A stretch of 64,000 nt of DNA from Phytohabitans sp037414955 (GCA_037414955.1 JBBEWH010000013.1:1-64000), one strand, 5' to 3'. Positions 1 to 9,125 are shown, counted from the stretch's first letter. Numbers and translations: made by a program. Notes: generated by a model from the letters alone, not told the origin.

Positions 1-39
1 CATTTTGGCCCGGCTAAAGGGCTAAGGCCTCTTCAAAAC

Positions 40-87
40 GGCGTCATACAAGTCGTTATAGCGACTTGACGGACGCCTTGATCATGG
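40..87. repeat. Imperfect copy of a palindromic hairpin element
   Basis: The right half (71-87) reads GGACGCCTTGATCATGG, the same as the right arm of the perfect hairpin at 1405-1460. The inner stem AAGTCG/CGACTT (50-67) and the outer pair GGCGTC/GACGCC (40-45, 72-77) can fold, but the far left arm has diverged. It lies just downstream of the leftward gene ending at 91, so it could act as a terminator. It is either a degenerate copy of a dispersed repeat or a terminator built from one. Confidence 0.6.
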
Positions 88-90
88 AGG

Positions 91-315
91 TTAGTCGAAG
101 GGGAGCAGGGTGTAGAGGCCGTAGAGGACGGCGAGCGCGCAGAGGGAGAAGCACAGCCAGGCGACGAGGTGGGCGCCCGGCCGGGCATCTTCCGTCGGGG
201 TGCCGTCGGAGCCCGCGAGGCGTGCCACGCCGACCGCGAACAGCGCGACCACGCCGACACCGGCGATGAGGCCGACCGCGAGTACCTGTCCGAGTTCCGA
301 CCACGGGATCTGCAT
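91..315 (-). CDS. Small membrane protein paired with Pit phosphate transporter
   Basis: This encodes a 74-residue protein with two hydrophobic segments, at about residues 8-30 and 50-68. A short polar stretch containing GSDGTPTEDARPGAH joins them. The ATG at 315 follows a good ribosome site (AAAGGGG) and lies 19 bases after the pit stop codon, so the two are probably one operon. Small two-span proteins of unknown function often follow pit genes in actinobacteria, from memory; the name rests on that context. The reading frame is intact although its partner transporter is broken. No function can be assigned from the sequence alone. Confidence 0.6.
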   Translation of the reverse strand: MQIPWSELGQVLAVGLIAGVGVVALFAVGVARLAGSDGTPTEDARPGAHLVAWLCFSLCALAVLYGLYTLLPFD

Positions 316-334
316 GATGGCCCCTTTCGAAGAG

Positions 335-1332
335 TCACGCGGCTGCCGAGAGAGCGGCGGTCTCGTCGCGGTCGTTGACGTTGTGCGCATGCACCGGGTC
401 GCGCCGGGAGGCCAGGTAGATCGCCAGCGCGGCGACCGCACCGGCCAACGCCACCAGGACGACGCCCGCCGTCCCGGTGTCGGCGACCCGGCCCGCCACG
501 GCCCCGATGCCCGCCGCCGCGGGCAGCGTCAACACCCACGCCACGGCCATCTGGCCGGCCACGCCCCAACGCACCTGGGCCAGCCGGCGGCCGACATCGG
601 AGCCCACGACGGCGCCGGACGCGACGTGTGTCGTGGAGAGGGGATAGCCCAGGTGAGACGAGGTGAGGATCACCGCGGCGGCACTGGTCTCGGCCGCGAA
701 GCCCTGCTGCGGGGCGATCTCGGTGATGCGGTGTCCGACCGTGCGGATGATCCGCCAGCCACCGATATAGGTACCGGCAGCGAGCGCCACACCGGCGCTG
801 ACGATCACCCACCACGGTGGACCGGCGTCCGATGGCAGCAGGCCGGCCGTGATCAGAGTGAGCGTGATCAGGCCCATGGTCTTCTGCGCGTCGTTGGTGC
901 CGTGGGCCAGTGAGACCAGCGAAGCGGACATGATCTGGCCGTGCCGGAACCCGGACCGCACGCCCCGCTCCGCGGCACGCGCGGTGATCCGGTAGACGAG
1001 GAACGTGCCGACCGCGGCGACCAGTACCGCGATCAGTGGCGCGGCGATCGCGGGGATCAGCACCTTCGTCACGATCTGGCCGAACTGTACGGCGTCGCCA
1101 CCCGCCGCGACCCAGGTGGCGCCGATCAGGCCGCCGATCAGCGCGTGCGACGAACTGGACGGCAGGCCGAACAGCCAGGTGAGCAGGTTCCAGACGATCG
1201 CGCCGATCAGCCCGCCGAACACGACGGCCGGCGAGATCAGGGTTTCGTCGACGATGCCGCGGTGTCGTGGAAGCCGTTGGTGAAGTCGAAGGCCAGGGCG
1301 GTGACGACGACCATCACGACGATGAAGTCCAT
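335..1332 (-). pseudogene. pit: Low-affinity inorganic phosphate transporter (Pit family), internal deletion
   Basis: The N-terminal piece starts at ATG 1332 with the Pit signature FDFTNGFHDTA. It then runs into a different frame and stops at 1237. The second frame resumes with GIVDETLISPAVVFGG, then GAIVWNLLTW and GLPSSSSHALIGG, and ends normally at 335. In intact Pit proteins about 40 residues, including a membrane segment, lie between HDT(A/G)N and the GIVDE-like stretch. Here the two are joined directly and out of frame near 1245-1250. This is therefore a deletion of roughly 120 bases, not a single-base error. The second Pit domain (SLAHGTNDAQKTMG) is intact. The product should be a short peptide unless translation restarts at an internal start. 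Confidence 0.85.
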
Positions 1333-1404
1333 GGATCGCTTCCTGCCCGTCCCCACGAACGACGGCGGACGGCCAGGCAAACCCTCGGTAAACTGTCCCG
1401 CCCT

Positions 1405-1460
1405 CATGATCAAGGCGTCCCTCACGTCGCTCTAGCGACTACAGGGACGCCTTGATCATG
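1405..1460. repeat. Perfect long palindromic hairpin
   Basis: Arms CATGATCAAGGCGTCCCT (1405-1422) and AGGGACGCCTTGATCATG (1443-1460) are exactly complementary over 18 bases. Inside lies a second perfect stem GTCGCT/AGCGAC (1426-1431, 1434-1439) separated by a symmetrical 3-base internal loop. It sits between the leftward pit gene and the rightward sialidase. A partial copy is found at 40-87, on the other side of the pit pair. It looks like a dispersed REP-type element, and it could also act as a bidirectional terminator or an RNA hairpin. Confidence 0.85.
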
Positions 1461-1532
1461 GGTGGGTTGACCGCACTGACATAGGACGTAGGATGTCTAC
1501 CCTCCCGTCAATGTTCCCGAGGGCGTGAACCG

Positions 1533-3443
1533 ATGACAAGGCACAGACTGCGGTCCGCGGTCGTCGTCGCCGCGATGGCCGCTGCCACTCTGCTCACCGG
1601 CGGTCCGGCGTACGCCGCCGAGCCGCACCACGAGGAAGGGGCGGTCTACACCGCGAAGACGGACGGCTACTTCTGCTTCCGGATCCCGGCGATCGTCAAG
1701 GCCACCAACGGCGACCTGTTGGCGTTCGCCGAAGGCCGGATCAACAACTGCGACGACCGGGGCAACATCGACCTGGTTCTGAAGCGGTCGCAGGACGGCG
1801 GTCACACCTGGGGTCCGTTGCAGGTCGTGTCCCGTGGCAACGGCGATACGCACGGCAACCCGATGCCCATCGTGGACGAGCGGACCGGCCGCGTCGTGCT
1901 GTTCACGACCCACAACCCGGGCACGGGTACCGGCGGCCGAGTTCCGTTCCTGCAGGTCAGCGACGACCAAGGGGTGACCTGGAGTGCGCCACGAGAGATG
2001 ACCGAGCTGATCCGGCCGGAGTGGACCGCCTGGTATGCCACCGGCCCGGTGCACGCCATCCAGCTCACACGCGGCCCGCACGCCGGACGGCTGGTGATGA
2101 GCGCCAACCACGAGTCGGCCGGACCTGACGGGACGAGCGTCGCCGGCATCCACCTCGGGTACAGCGACGACGGCGGCGACACCTGGCAGCTGGGCGCCAG
2201 CGCCGGTGGCGCCACCGACGACATCTTCGTCAACGAGTCCACCCTCGTGGAGCTGACCGACGGGCGCATCTACGTCAACGTGCGCGAAGCCGGGACGGCC
2301 GAGGGCACGCGGGCGTACGCGATCTCCAGCGACGGCGGCGCCAGTTACGACGCGCCGTTCCGGATGGTCCCCGCGCTGACGATGCCGGTCGTGCAGGGCG
2401 CGTTGCTACGGCTTACCGCCACCGACGAAGGTGACGCGCGGAACCGCATCCTGTTCTCCGGGCCCGCCAACCCCGGCAAGCGCGCGGCCTTGACGATCCG
2501 GTCCTCCTACGATGAGGCCCAGACGTGGGAGACCTGGCAGGACGGCAAGGTCATCAGCTGGGGCCCGGGCGGATACTCCGACCTGGTCAAGATCGAGACG
2601 GATCCGGCCCTCGGTCCCGTGGCCGGCGTGCTCTACGAGAGCGGCGTGGCCGCCCTCTACGAGGTGATCCAGTTCGTGCGGTTCAACGAGGCGTACCTCG
2701 ACACCCCGAACGATTCGCCGCCGAGCCTGCCGCCGGCGCCGGAACCGGGCCCGACGACCCCGGACGCGGCACCGCGCCACCACAACACCGCATACGTACG
2801 CGGCAACGCGACGCTGGGTAAGGGCCGGTTCGGTGACGGGCTGGCGCTCGACGGCGTGGACGACTATGTGGAGGTGCCCTACAACCCGGCCGTCGACCTC
2901 GAGGACGACCCGTTCACGATCATGACGTGGTTCCGGTACAAGGAAACCTCCGGCAGCATCGTGATCTGGTGGTTCTACCAGGTGGGTACGGGAGCCGCGC
3001 AGATCTGGCTGCGGGCCGAGCCGGCGAGCAATCGCATCAGGGGTGTCGTCGGCACCGGCCAGGGCGACGCGAACATCACCATCGCGGGCGCGTACAACGA
3101 CGGGCTGTGGCACCACGTCGCCATGCGGCGAACGGCGACCCGGGTCACGGTCCTCATCGACGGCGCCACCGTGGCCGACCTGGCCGCGCCCCGCGGCTCG
3201 GTGACCACCGGCAAGGAGTTCGGCATCCACAGCGTCTACCTCGGCCGGCGTGTCGACGGCCTCAACAACACGTTCCGCGGCGCCCTCGACGAGTTCCGGA
3301 TCTACGGCCGTGCCCTCAACGCCGACGAGCTGCGGGCCGTCCGGAAGCACAACGCACCCATCGCCGGGCAGCTCCGGCTCCGCCTTCCCTTCTCGAGAAT
3401 CGATCCGCAGCGGTCCTTCGTCGAGGCTGTAACTGCTCGCTAG
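1533..3443 (+). CDS. Secreted exo-alpha-sialidase (GH33-like) with C-terminal LamG domain
   Basis: This 636-residue protein starts with a Sec signal (about 1-29, ending AYAA). The sialidase propeller begins with the FRIP motif (49-52, Arg50 of the arginine triad). It carries Asp boxes at about 86-93 (SQDGGHTW), 143-150 (SDDQGVTW), 211-218 (SDDGGDTW) and 265-272 (SSDGGASY). NESTLVEL near 234 supplies the conserved acid and GYSDLVKIE near 347 the tyrosine nucleophile region. A Pro-rich linker (about 393-412) leads to a concanavalin-like LamG domain (FGDGLALDGVDDYVEV onward), probably for glycan binding. Such enzymes release terminal sialic acid outside the cell. No sialic-acid uptake or catabolic genes are visible nearby. 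Confidence 0.92.
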   Translation: MTRHRLRSAVVVAAMAAATLLTGGPAYAAEPHHEEGAVYTAKTDGYFCFRIPAIVKATNGDLLAFAEGRINNCDDRGNIDLVLKRSQDGGHTWGPLQVVSRGNGDTHGNPMPIVDERTGRVVLFTTHNPGTGTGGRVPFLQVSDDQGVTWSAPREMTELIRPEWTAWYATGPVHAIQLTRGPHAGRLVMSANHESAGPDGTSVAGIHLGYSDDGGDTWQLGASAGGATDDIFVNESTLVELTDGRIYVNVREAGTAEGTRAYAISSDGGASYDAPFRMVPALTMPVVQGALLRLTATDEGDARNRILFSGPANPGKRAALTIRSSYDEAQTWETWQDGKVISWGPGGYSDLVKIETDPALGPVAGVLYESGVAALYEVIQFVRFNEAYLDTPNDSPPSLPPAPEPGPTTPDAAPRHHNTAYVRGNATLGKGRFGDGLALDGVDDYVEVPYNPAVDLEDDPFTIMTWFRYKETSGSIVIWWFYQVGTGAAQIWLRAEPASNRIRGVVGTGQGDANITIAGAYNDGLWHHVAMRRTATRVTVLIDGATVADLAAPRGSVTTGKEFGIHSVYLGRRVDGLNNTFRGALDEFRIYGRALNADELRAVRKHNAPIAGQLRLRLPFSRIDPQRSFVEAVTAR

Positions 3444-3543
3444 GACCGTGCGCACAGCACTTGACGGCGTCGCTCGGCGGGGTCGCGGTGGGTCGGGGTG
3501 TCGGGCTGTCATGGACGGTATCGTCATGGGTCGCGGATGCGCT

Positions 3544-5180
3544 TCAGTCGCGGTCTTGCCAGTACAGTCTCTCGTCCTTGTCTGGGTCGCTGACGATCTC
3601 GCATTCGGCGTCGAGCCACATCGTGGCACGCCTCTTCGGCGTATAGGCGGGCCAGGTCGGCACGCCCGTCGCGGTGGGACGGCCCGTGCGGGCGAAGCCC
3701 GCCCACAGTCCGCTCATGTGCCGTGCGGTCGCCAACCGCCCCGGCGATTGATCGGCGTAGAGGAAGAAGTCGAGGTTCTTGTCGGTGTTGGCGAATTTGA
3801 GGTTGATGTCGGACGCGTGCGGCGAGCCGAGGGGGAAATCGGTGCCGGGCACCAGGGTCGGGTTCTGGTAGGCGAGCTGGTACATGAACACGGGCGCGGC
3901 GCGCTGCGCCACCTTGGCCTCCGCGAGCTTGATCGCGTCGCGCCAGATGGGCGAGGTGGTGATCGCGAAGTAGAGCTGTGCCGGCGTCGCGTCGGGCCGC
4001 GATGTGCGGAAGGTGTTGATGATCTGGTCGAGCTCGGCGCCCTGGTAGGTGCTACTCAGCCTGGTGCGTAGGCCGGTCTCGTCGATGCTGAAGATGTCGC
4101 GGGGCCCGAAGAGGCTGAAGAACACCGTTTCGTCGCGGCATGTGCCGCACATCAGCGGCTTGCCGGCCGAGAAGGGCGCGACGCCGTCGGCGAAGGGGTG
4201 CCGCGGGATGACGGTGCCGTCGACGAAGGCGCCGAAGCCGGGCAGCGGCGGCGGGTCGCCCCATGGTGCGACGCCGTTCGCGGCTTCGGACTGCTGGATC
4301 TCGAGCAGCCTCGCGGCCGGAATCTCGTGCAGCCGGGGAATGTCCGCTGTGGTCAGTCCCAACAGCTCCAGCGTGCGCTTGGCCCGAGCGGTGGCGCCCT
4401 CGCGGGTGGGGAAGCGCAGCGGCGCGGCGCTTTCGATCGAAGCCTTGTGGAACAGCGGCGCGGCGGCGGGCATGGTGTAGATGGCCGCGGTCTTGGCGCC
4501 GCCGCCGCTCTCGCCCCAGACCATGATGTTGTGGGGTCGCCCCCGAAGTTCTCGATGTTCTCCCGGGTCCAGCGCAGTGCCGCGAGTATGTCCAGCATCC
4601 CCTGGTTGGCGGCGTAGTCGCCACCGGCGAGATCGCCCAGGAACAGATAGCCCAGCATGCCCAGCCGGTGGTTGGACTCGACCACCACCACGTCATAGAG
4701 CTGCGCAAGGTGGGTGCCGTCCTGGCCGGTGGCGGAGCCGGAGCCGATCATGTAGCCGCCGCCGTGGTTGTAGAACATCACCGGCCGCCGCTCGCGGTCG
4801 GCGGCGGGGGTCCAGATGTTGAGGTAGAGGCAGTCTTCGGAGGGTGCCGGCATCCGGCCGTTGCCGTTGGGCCCCATCTCGTTACCCGCTGCCTGGAACG
4901 CCGGGTTGGGAAAGGTCACCGCGTCGCGCACGCCGGACCAGCGGCTGGGCGGCTTCGGGGCCTTGAACCGGAGTTCACCCAGCGGCGGCCTGGCGTAGGG
5001 CACGCCGAGGAACTTGACGATGCCGTCCTCGCGTATCCCGCGCACCTTGCCGTAACGGGTTGCCGCCTCATCCGTTCTCCCTCCGTCCCGCACAAGTGCT
5101 GGCAACGGCACAGCCATCCCGGCGACCACCGACAGCGACCGGCCGATCATCGCTCTCCGGTTCATGCCCAGCCCTTCCAT
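3544..5180 (-). pseudogene. Type B carboxylesterase (para-nitrobenzyl-esterase type), one-base frameshift
   Basis: The frame starting at ATG 5180 (ribosome site GAGGAGG) has a short signal with NRR and a hydrophobic stretch, suggesting export. It continues through the type B landmarks SEDCLYLNIWTP, YNHGGGYMIGSG and NIENFGGDP. One base is missing just after GGDP, near 4532-4536, where family members read GGDPNN. The frame then moves to the one encoding MVWGESGGGAK, which holds the nucleophile serine motif GESGG, and runs to the stop at 3544. With the missing base restored the protein is about 545 residues, normal for the family. It is either a true recent frameshift or a sequencing error. The LacI gene lies upstream in the same direction, with an operator between them. 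Confidence 0.8.
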
Positions 5181-5239
5181 CAGACCTCCTCGTTGGCGGA
5201 GAGCGCATACGGTTCGCGCTCTGGAATTCCTATGTGAAC

Positions 5240-5250
5240 GAACCGGTTTC
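5240..5250. promoter_or_regulatory. LacI-type operator before the esterase
   Basis: GAACCGGTTTC reads GAAACCGGTTC on the other strand, a classical LacI/GalR-family half-palindrome centred on CCGG. It lies 60 bases upstream of the esterase start and between that gene and the LacI-family regulator. The adjacent regulator is the obvious candidate to bind it. Confidence 0.5.
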
Positions 5251-5404
5251 TCGAGCCGGCTCGCCAGCTCCGCGGCGGGCCGTGCTCACGAGCGCCAGAC
5301 TTCTTCGGGCGCAGGGTGGATCTGGTGCCACAGCGAGTCCGGAATCGGATGCTGAGCGCGGCGGAAGTGGCGGGTGGCGTGGGTGGCGGCGGTTGACTGT
5401 GGTG

Positions 5405-6457
5405 TCAGGTGTGCCGCTGAGCGCTGGGTGGCCCGGTGGTACGGCGGGTGACGAGGGTGGGGGAGAGCTTGATCTGGGCGGCGGGCCGTTTGCGGTCGGC
5501 GATGCGGTCGAGCAGCAAGCGGGCGGCGTTGGCGCCGATCTGGTGGCCGGCTTGGTCGACGCTGGTCAGCGAGATGGAGCGGAAGGCGGCGAAGGTGGTG
5601 TTGTCGTAGCCGGCGACGGAGATGTCTTCGGGCACCCGTAGGCCGGCTTCGGCGATGGCGTCGAGGGCGCCCATGGCGACGATGTCGGCGCCGGCGAAGA
5701 TCGCGGTCGGCCGCACTGGGCGGGCCAGAAGTTGCTGGGCGCCGAGGTAGCCGCCCTGCTGTGTGTAGCTGGTGGCGGTGATGTCGATGTGGTCGGTCAG
5801 GCCGCGGGCTTGCATGGCGTGGCGGTAGCCGGCGGCGCGGATGGCGTTGGGCATCTCGGCGAGATGGTCCGGGTCGGTCTCGTGGTGGTCGATGTGGGCG
5901 ATCCGTTGGTGGCCGAGGTCAGCGAGGTGGTCGACGACGAGCGCGGCGCCGGCGAGGTCGTCGTCGGCGACACTGTCGTAGGTCCGGGACCGGCCGTGCC
6001 GGCCGACCACGATGGTGGGCACGGCCGCGGCGACGTGGTCCAGGTGCGCGCGCGACGAGACCGGCGCGATGAGGATCAGCCCGTCCATGCTGCGGTCGAT
6101 CATGGCGTGGGTGACCTTGGCTTCGGCCTCCCGGCCGTTGCTGCCTGGGCCGAGCAGCACCTGGTAGTCGGTGTCGGCGAGGTGGTCGGTGAGGCCGTCG
6201 AGGATCTGGGCGAAGAACGGGTTGATGATGTTGGGCAGCATCACGCCGATGGTGTAGGTCTGGCCGCGCATGCCGCGGGCGGCGGCGTTGGGCCGGTAGC
6301 CGAGCTCCGCGATGGCCTGACGGACTCGGGCCTGCATCTTCGGGCTGACCCCGTAGGCGTTGCGTAGCACCTTGGAGACCGCGGTCGTGGAGGCCTCAGC
6401 GTGTCGGGCGACGTCGACGATGGTGATTCGCCGCGACGGCGCTACCGGGGTGTCCAT
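5405..6457 (-). CDS. LacI-family transcriptional regulator
   Basis: The 350-residue product starts at ATG 6457, preceded by AGGAGG. The N-terminal helix-turn-helix (RRITIVDVARHAEASTTAVS, then KVLRNAYGVSPKMQARV) and hinge (RPNAAARGMRG) are typical of LacI. The periplasmic-binding-protein-like sensor follows (IGVMLPNIINPFFAQILDG, then GYDNTTFAAF). The gene is divergent from two sugar permease genes. Three LacI-like operators lie in the gap, so it likely represses the transporter, its own gene and perhaps the downstream esterase until a sugar binds. The rhamnosidase remnant behind the permeases hints at a rhamnoside or plant oligosaccharide as ligand. That is an inference. Confidence 0.9.
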   Translation of the reverse strand: MDTPVAPSRRITIVDVARHAEASTTAVSKVLRNAYGVSPKMQARVRQAIAELGYRPNAAARGMRGQTYTIGVMLPNIINPFFAQILDGLTDHLADTDYQVLLGPGSNGREAEAKVTHAMIDRSMDGLILIAPVSSRAHLDHVAAAVPTIVVGRHGRSRTYDSVADDDLAGAALVVDHLADLGHQRIAHIDHHETDPDHLAEMPNAIRAAGYRHAMQARGLTDHIDITATSYTQQGGYLGAQQLLARPVRPTAIFAGADIVAMGALDAIAEAGLRVPEDISVAGYDNTTFAAFRSISLTSVDQAGHQIGANAARLLLDRIADRKRPAAQIKLSPTLVTRRTTGPPSAQRHT

Positions 6458-6501
6458 CGAATCCTCCTGGGCGGCAGCGTGGGGAACGTTGTCTGAGGAG
6501 T

Positions 6502-6654
6502 GTAATCGCTTTCCTGCCTGGTCGTTGGCTGGCCTCTTGACGACCAACGGATCAACTTCTAGGGTCAAGCGAAACATCTTGGAAAACGTTACCCAACAGT
6601 CCGGCCGTCGCATCGCGGTACTTCCGGTGCGGCGAGCATTGATGAAACGTTCCG
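6502..6654. promoter_or_regulatory. Three LacI-type operator-like sites in the divergent promoter
   Basis: GTAATCGCTTTCC (6502-6514), GGAAAACGTTACC (6581-6593) and GAAACGTTCCG (6644-6654) each match the LacI-family pattern GGAAA-CG-TTTCC with few mismatches. They sit between the regulator start (6457) and the first permease (6672). The third overlaps where the permease promoter or leader should be. The spacing would allow looping. The sites were found by eye only. Confidence 0.55.
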
Positions 6655-6671
6655 GGAAGTAGACCCAACTG

Positions 6672-7586
6672 ATGACAACTATCCCGGACGGGTATAAACC
6701 GGGTCGCCAACGGGCCTCGGGTAAGGCGCCGCCGTGGTGGTTCGCGGCGCCGGCGATGCTGCTGTTCGCCTTCGTGGTTCTGATACCGAGCGCGCGGGGC
6801 GTGTACTACGCCTTCACCGACTGGGATGGGCTGAGCCCGGACTTCTCCTGGATCGGGCTCGGCAACTTCACCGACATGCTGCAAGACGCGACAGCGCGCC
6901 AGGCGATCTGGCACACGCTGCTGATCGCGGTGGCCATCACGGTCATCCAGAACGGCGTCGGGCTGCTGCTCGCGCTCGGCGTCAACACGGTGATCAAGTC
7001 GCGGAACGTGCTGCGGGTGTTCCTGTTCGCCCCGGCGATCATCACCCCGATCGTGACCGCCTACCTGTGGCGCAACCTGCTCGGCCCGGACGGCGCGGTC
7101 AACAGCCTGCTCGGCGCGGTCGGTCTGGATTCTTTGCGGCAGAACTGGCTCGGCGACCCGCAGCTGGCGCTGTGGTCGATCGTCGGCGTGATCGTCTGGC
7201 AGTTCGCCGGCTACTCGATGGTGATCTTCCTGGCCGGGCTGCAGTCGGTGCCGAAGGAGATCTACGAGGCCGCCGCGATCGACGGCACCGGACCGGTACG
7301 CCGCTTCTGGTATGTGGTCCGGCCGCTGCTCGCGCCGGCGTTCACGATCAACCTGATGCTGTCGATCATCGGCGGGATCAAGCTCTTCGACCAGGTGTTC
7401 GCGTTGACAGGGGGCGGACCGGGGCACGCCACCGACACCATCTCCACGCTGATCTACAAGGAAGCGTTCACGCTCGGCGAGTTCGGCTACAGCATCGCCC
7501 TCGCCGTCGTCCTCACGATCATCGTGGCGGTCGTGTCCACGGGGCAGTACTTCGTGTTGGCGCGCGGGGAGAGGGCGGCGTCATGA
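6672..7586 (+). CDS. Sugar ABC transporter permease (MalF/UgpA type)
   Basis: This 304-residue integral membrane protein has about six spans: the first at about 20-42 (FAAPAMLLFAFVVLIPSA) and the last at the C-terminus. The ABC-permease EAA loop is clear (YEAAAIDGTGPVRRFWYVVRPLLAPA, written here as the residues around EAAAIDG). It pairs with the next gene through a 4-base ATGA overlap, as MalF/MalG-type partners do. No ATPase or solute-binding gene is present. Actinobacterial systems often use a shared MsiK ATPase, but the missing binding protein is unusual and may have been lost. Confidence 0.9.
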   Translation: MTTIPDGYKPGRQRASGKAPPWWFAAPAMLLFAFVVLIPSARGVYYAFTDWDGLSPDFSWIGLGNFTDMLQDATARQAIWHTLLIAVAITVIQNGVGLLLALGVNTVIKSRNVLRVFLFAPAIITPIVTAYLWRNLLGPDGAVNSLLGAVGLDSLRQNWLGDPQLALWSIVGVIVWQFAGYSMVIFLAGLQSVPKEIYEAAAIDGTGPVRRFWYVVRPLLAPAFTINLMLSIIGGIKLFDQVFALTGGGPGHATDTISTLIYKEAFTLGEFGYSIALAVVLTIIVAVVSTGQYFVLARGERAAS

Positions 7587-8404
7587 ACCGGTACCGCAGG
7601 CGCACGTTCCTGCTCGAGCTGATGATGGTCGCGGCCGCGCTGGTCGTCGCGTTTCCGGTGTACGTGCTGGTGAACCTCGCTGTCCGACCAGTCTCGGACA
7701 CGTCCTCGCCGCTCCGGCCGACCACCAACCCGACGCTCGACAACTTCAGCCAGGCCTGGGAGCGAGGCGGGCTCGGCGGGGCGCTGTTCAACAGCGTGCT
7801 CGTCACCACGCTGAGCGTCGTCGTCGTGCTGGCCGTGTCGTCGCTGGCCGCGTACCCACTGGCCCGAGCGACGGCGAAATGGTCACGGGGCATGTTCCTG
7901 CTGATCATGCTGGGCTTGCTGCTGCCGTTCCAGCTGGCCGCCCTGCCGCTGTACCAGACGATGCGCGACCTGGGGTTGCTGGGCAGCGTGTGGGCGCTGG
8001 TGTTGTTCTACTCCGGGCTGCAGGTGCCGTTCACCACGTTCCTCTACATCGGATTCATGCGGGCGCTGCCCCGCGACTTCGAGGAGGCCGCGCTGATCGA
8101 CGGGGCCGCGCCGCTGCAGGTTTTCCGGCTCGTGGTGTTCCCGATGCTCAAGCCGATCACGTACACCGCACTGGTGTTGAACGCGATCTCGGTGTGGAAC
8201 GACTTCTTCACGCCGCTGCTGTACCTGTCCGGCACCGATCAGCAGACCCTGCCGGTCGCGATCGCCGGGTTCGTCGGCCAGTACGCGGCGGACTGGAACC
8301 TCATCTTCGCCGCGCTGGTGATCAGCATCGTGCCGATCCTGGCCGTCTACTTCGCGCTGCAGCGCAGCATCATCAACGGCTTCGCCGGAGGGCTGAAGGG
8401 ATGA
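7583..8404 (+). CDS. Sugar ABC transporter permease (MalG/UgpE type)
   Basis: The 273-residue product starts at the ATG overlapping the stop of the preceding permease. It has an N-terminal span (about 8-28), several further spans and the EAA loop EEAALIDGAAPLQVF near residue 170. The C-terminus (QRSIINGFAGGLKG) matches the usual end of MalG-type permeases, so the gene is complete. What follows is not a normal partner but a rhamnosidase remnant, indicating the operon has been cut short on this side. Confidence 0.9.
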   Translation: MNRYRRRTFLLELMMVAAALVVAFPVYVLVNLAVRPVSDTSSPLRPTTNPTLDNFSQAWERGGLGGALFNSVLVTTLSVVVVLAVSSLAAYPLARATAKWSRGMFLLIMLGLLLPFQLAALPLYQTMRDLGLLGSVWALVLFYSGLQVPFTTFLYIGFMRALPRDFEEAALIDGAAPLQVFRLVVFPMLKPITYTALVLNAISVWNDFFTPLLYLSGTDQQTLPVAIAGFVGQYAADWNLIFAALVISIVPILAVYFALQRSIINGFAGGLKG

Positions 8405-8410
8405 CACCGT

Positions 8411-8635
8411 AAGGTCGCCCAGGCGGCGGAGGTCCTGGGCCGGCACGAGGCCAACGAACATGTGGGCCTTGCAGGCCGGCATCCGGGCCGCGTTCATCGA
8501 GTCCTACCTGGACGACGATGGAAGCGTGGCCGGCGATACGTAGACCTGCTGCACCAGGACGAATATCCGTCCTGGGGGTACTCGATCCGGTACGCCGTCC
8601 GCGCCAACACCGACACGCTGCCCCAGCCGGCATAG
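8411..8635 (+). pseudogene. Remnant of alpha-L-rhamnosidase
   Basis: Reading from 8411, one frame gives KVAQAAEVLGRHEANEHV and later DLLHQDEYPSWGYSIRY. Between these, a shifted frame gives ALQAGIRAAFIESYLDDDGS then VAGDT. Together these match the C-terminal helical barrel of GH78-type rhamnosidases, where a VREAF...GDTQTAYAL block is followed by a conserved YPSWGY. Two small shifts and the loss of the conserved block between GDT and LLHQDEYPSWGY show it is a decayed piece, ending at TAG 8633-8635. It directly follows the second permease, so the intact operon probably combined rhamnoside hydrolysis and uptake. The family call rests on remembered motifs. Confidence 0.6.
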
Positions 8636-8703
8636 ACGGTGCACTCCGCCGTACCGTGCCAGTGGCTTGACGAGGGGCAGAGCTGGCGGTTCGGAAGGTC
8701 CGG

Positions 8704-8916
8704 ATGACCATGCAGGGGGACGGCAACATGGTGCTCTACCGGCCCGGCTACACCGCGGCGGTCTGGTCGACGAGGACCAACGGCCGGTGCGGCTACTGGA
8801 CGACGACGATCGGCCTGCAAACGGACTCGAACTTCGTCATCTACTGCAGGTTGTTCACGGACGCTGACGGCTGGCAGATGTACCCCATCTGGTCCACCGG
8901 AACGGTCATCCACTGA
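8704..8916 (+). CDS. Bulb-type (mannose-binding-like) lectin domain fragment
   Basis: The 70-residue frame has two copies of the B-lectin signature QxDxNxVxY: MQGDGNMVLY near the start and LQTDSNFVIY in the middle. Just upstream, a different frame reads QWLDEGQSWRFGRS, which fits the missing first strand of the same fold. The original gene therefore seems to have been longer and to have suffered a frameshift near 8695. No signal peptide or good ribosome site is seen. It may be a lectin module left from a larger secreted carbohydrate-active protein. Whether it is expressed is doubtful. Confidence 0.45.
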   Translation: MTMQGDGNMVLYRPGYTAAVWSTRTNGRCGYWTTTIGLQTDSNFVIYCRLFTDADGWQMYPIWSTGTVIH

Positions 8917-8945
8917 TGCGCTGACCGCAACGCTGACGGTGTGGG

Positions 8946-9125
8946 TCCGGCCGCTGGTTCGCGTGGCGGTCTGGCCGCATCGGCCGCTCGCCCGCGTGGC
9001 CCCTACTGCCCGGCGACATCGACCCCGAGCAGATCACCGCCGACCTCGCCGACGGGATCCTGACCATCCGCGTACCGAAGACCGAGGCGGCGGCATCGCA
9101 CGTTCTCAGGTTCGACGCGCCGGAT
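8946..9125 (+). pseudogene. Hsp20 / alpha-crystallin C-terminal remnant
   Basis: The frame beginning TCC at 8946 reads LLPGDIDPEQITADLADG then ILTIRVPKTEA, which matches the end of the alpha-crystallin domain (LP...D...I.A.L.DGVLTIRVPK). Upstream residues (GRIGRS) resemble the usual GxFxRS but are degraded. There is no start codon or N-terminal half. It is a fragment of a small heat-shock protein, and the frame simply runs on to a stop at 9204-9206 inside the oppositely oriented cupin gene. Confidence 0.5.

Noticed and set aside
200..913. Long rightward frames over the pit gene
   Set aside because: They are GC-rich shadows on the opposite strand of a clear transporter, with arginine-heavy translations and no family features.
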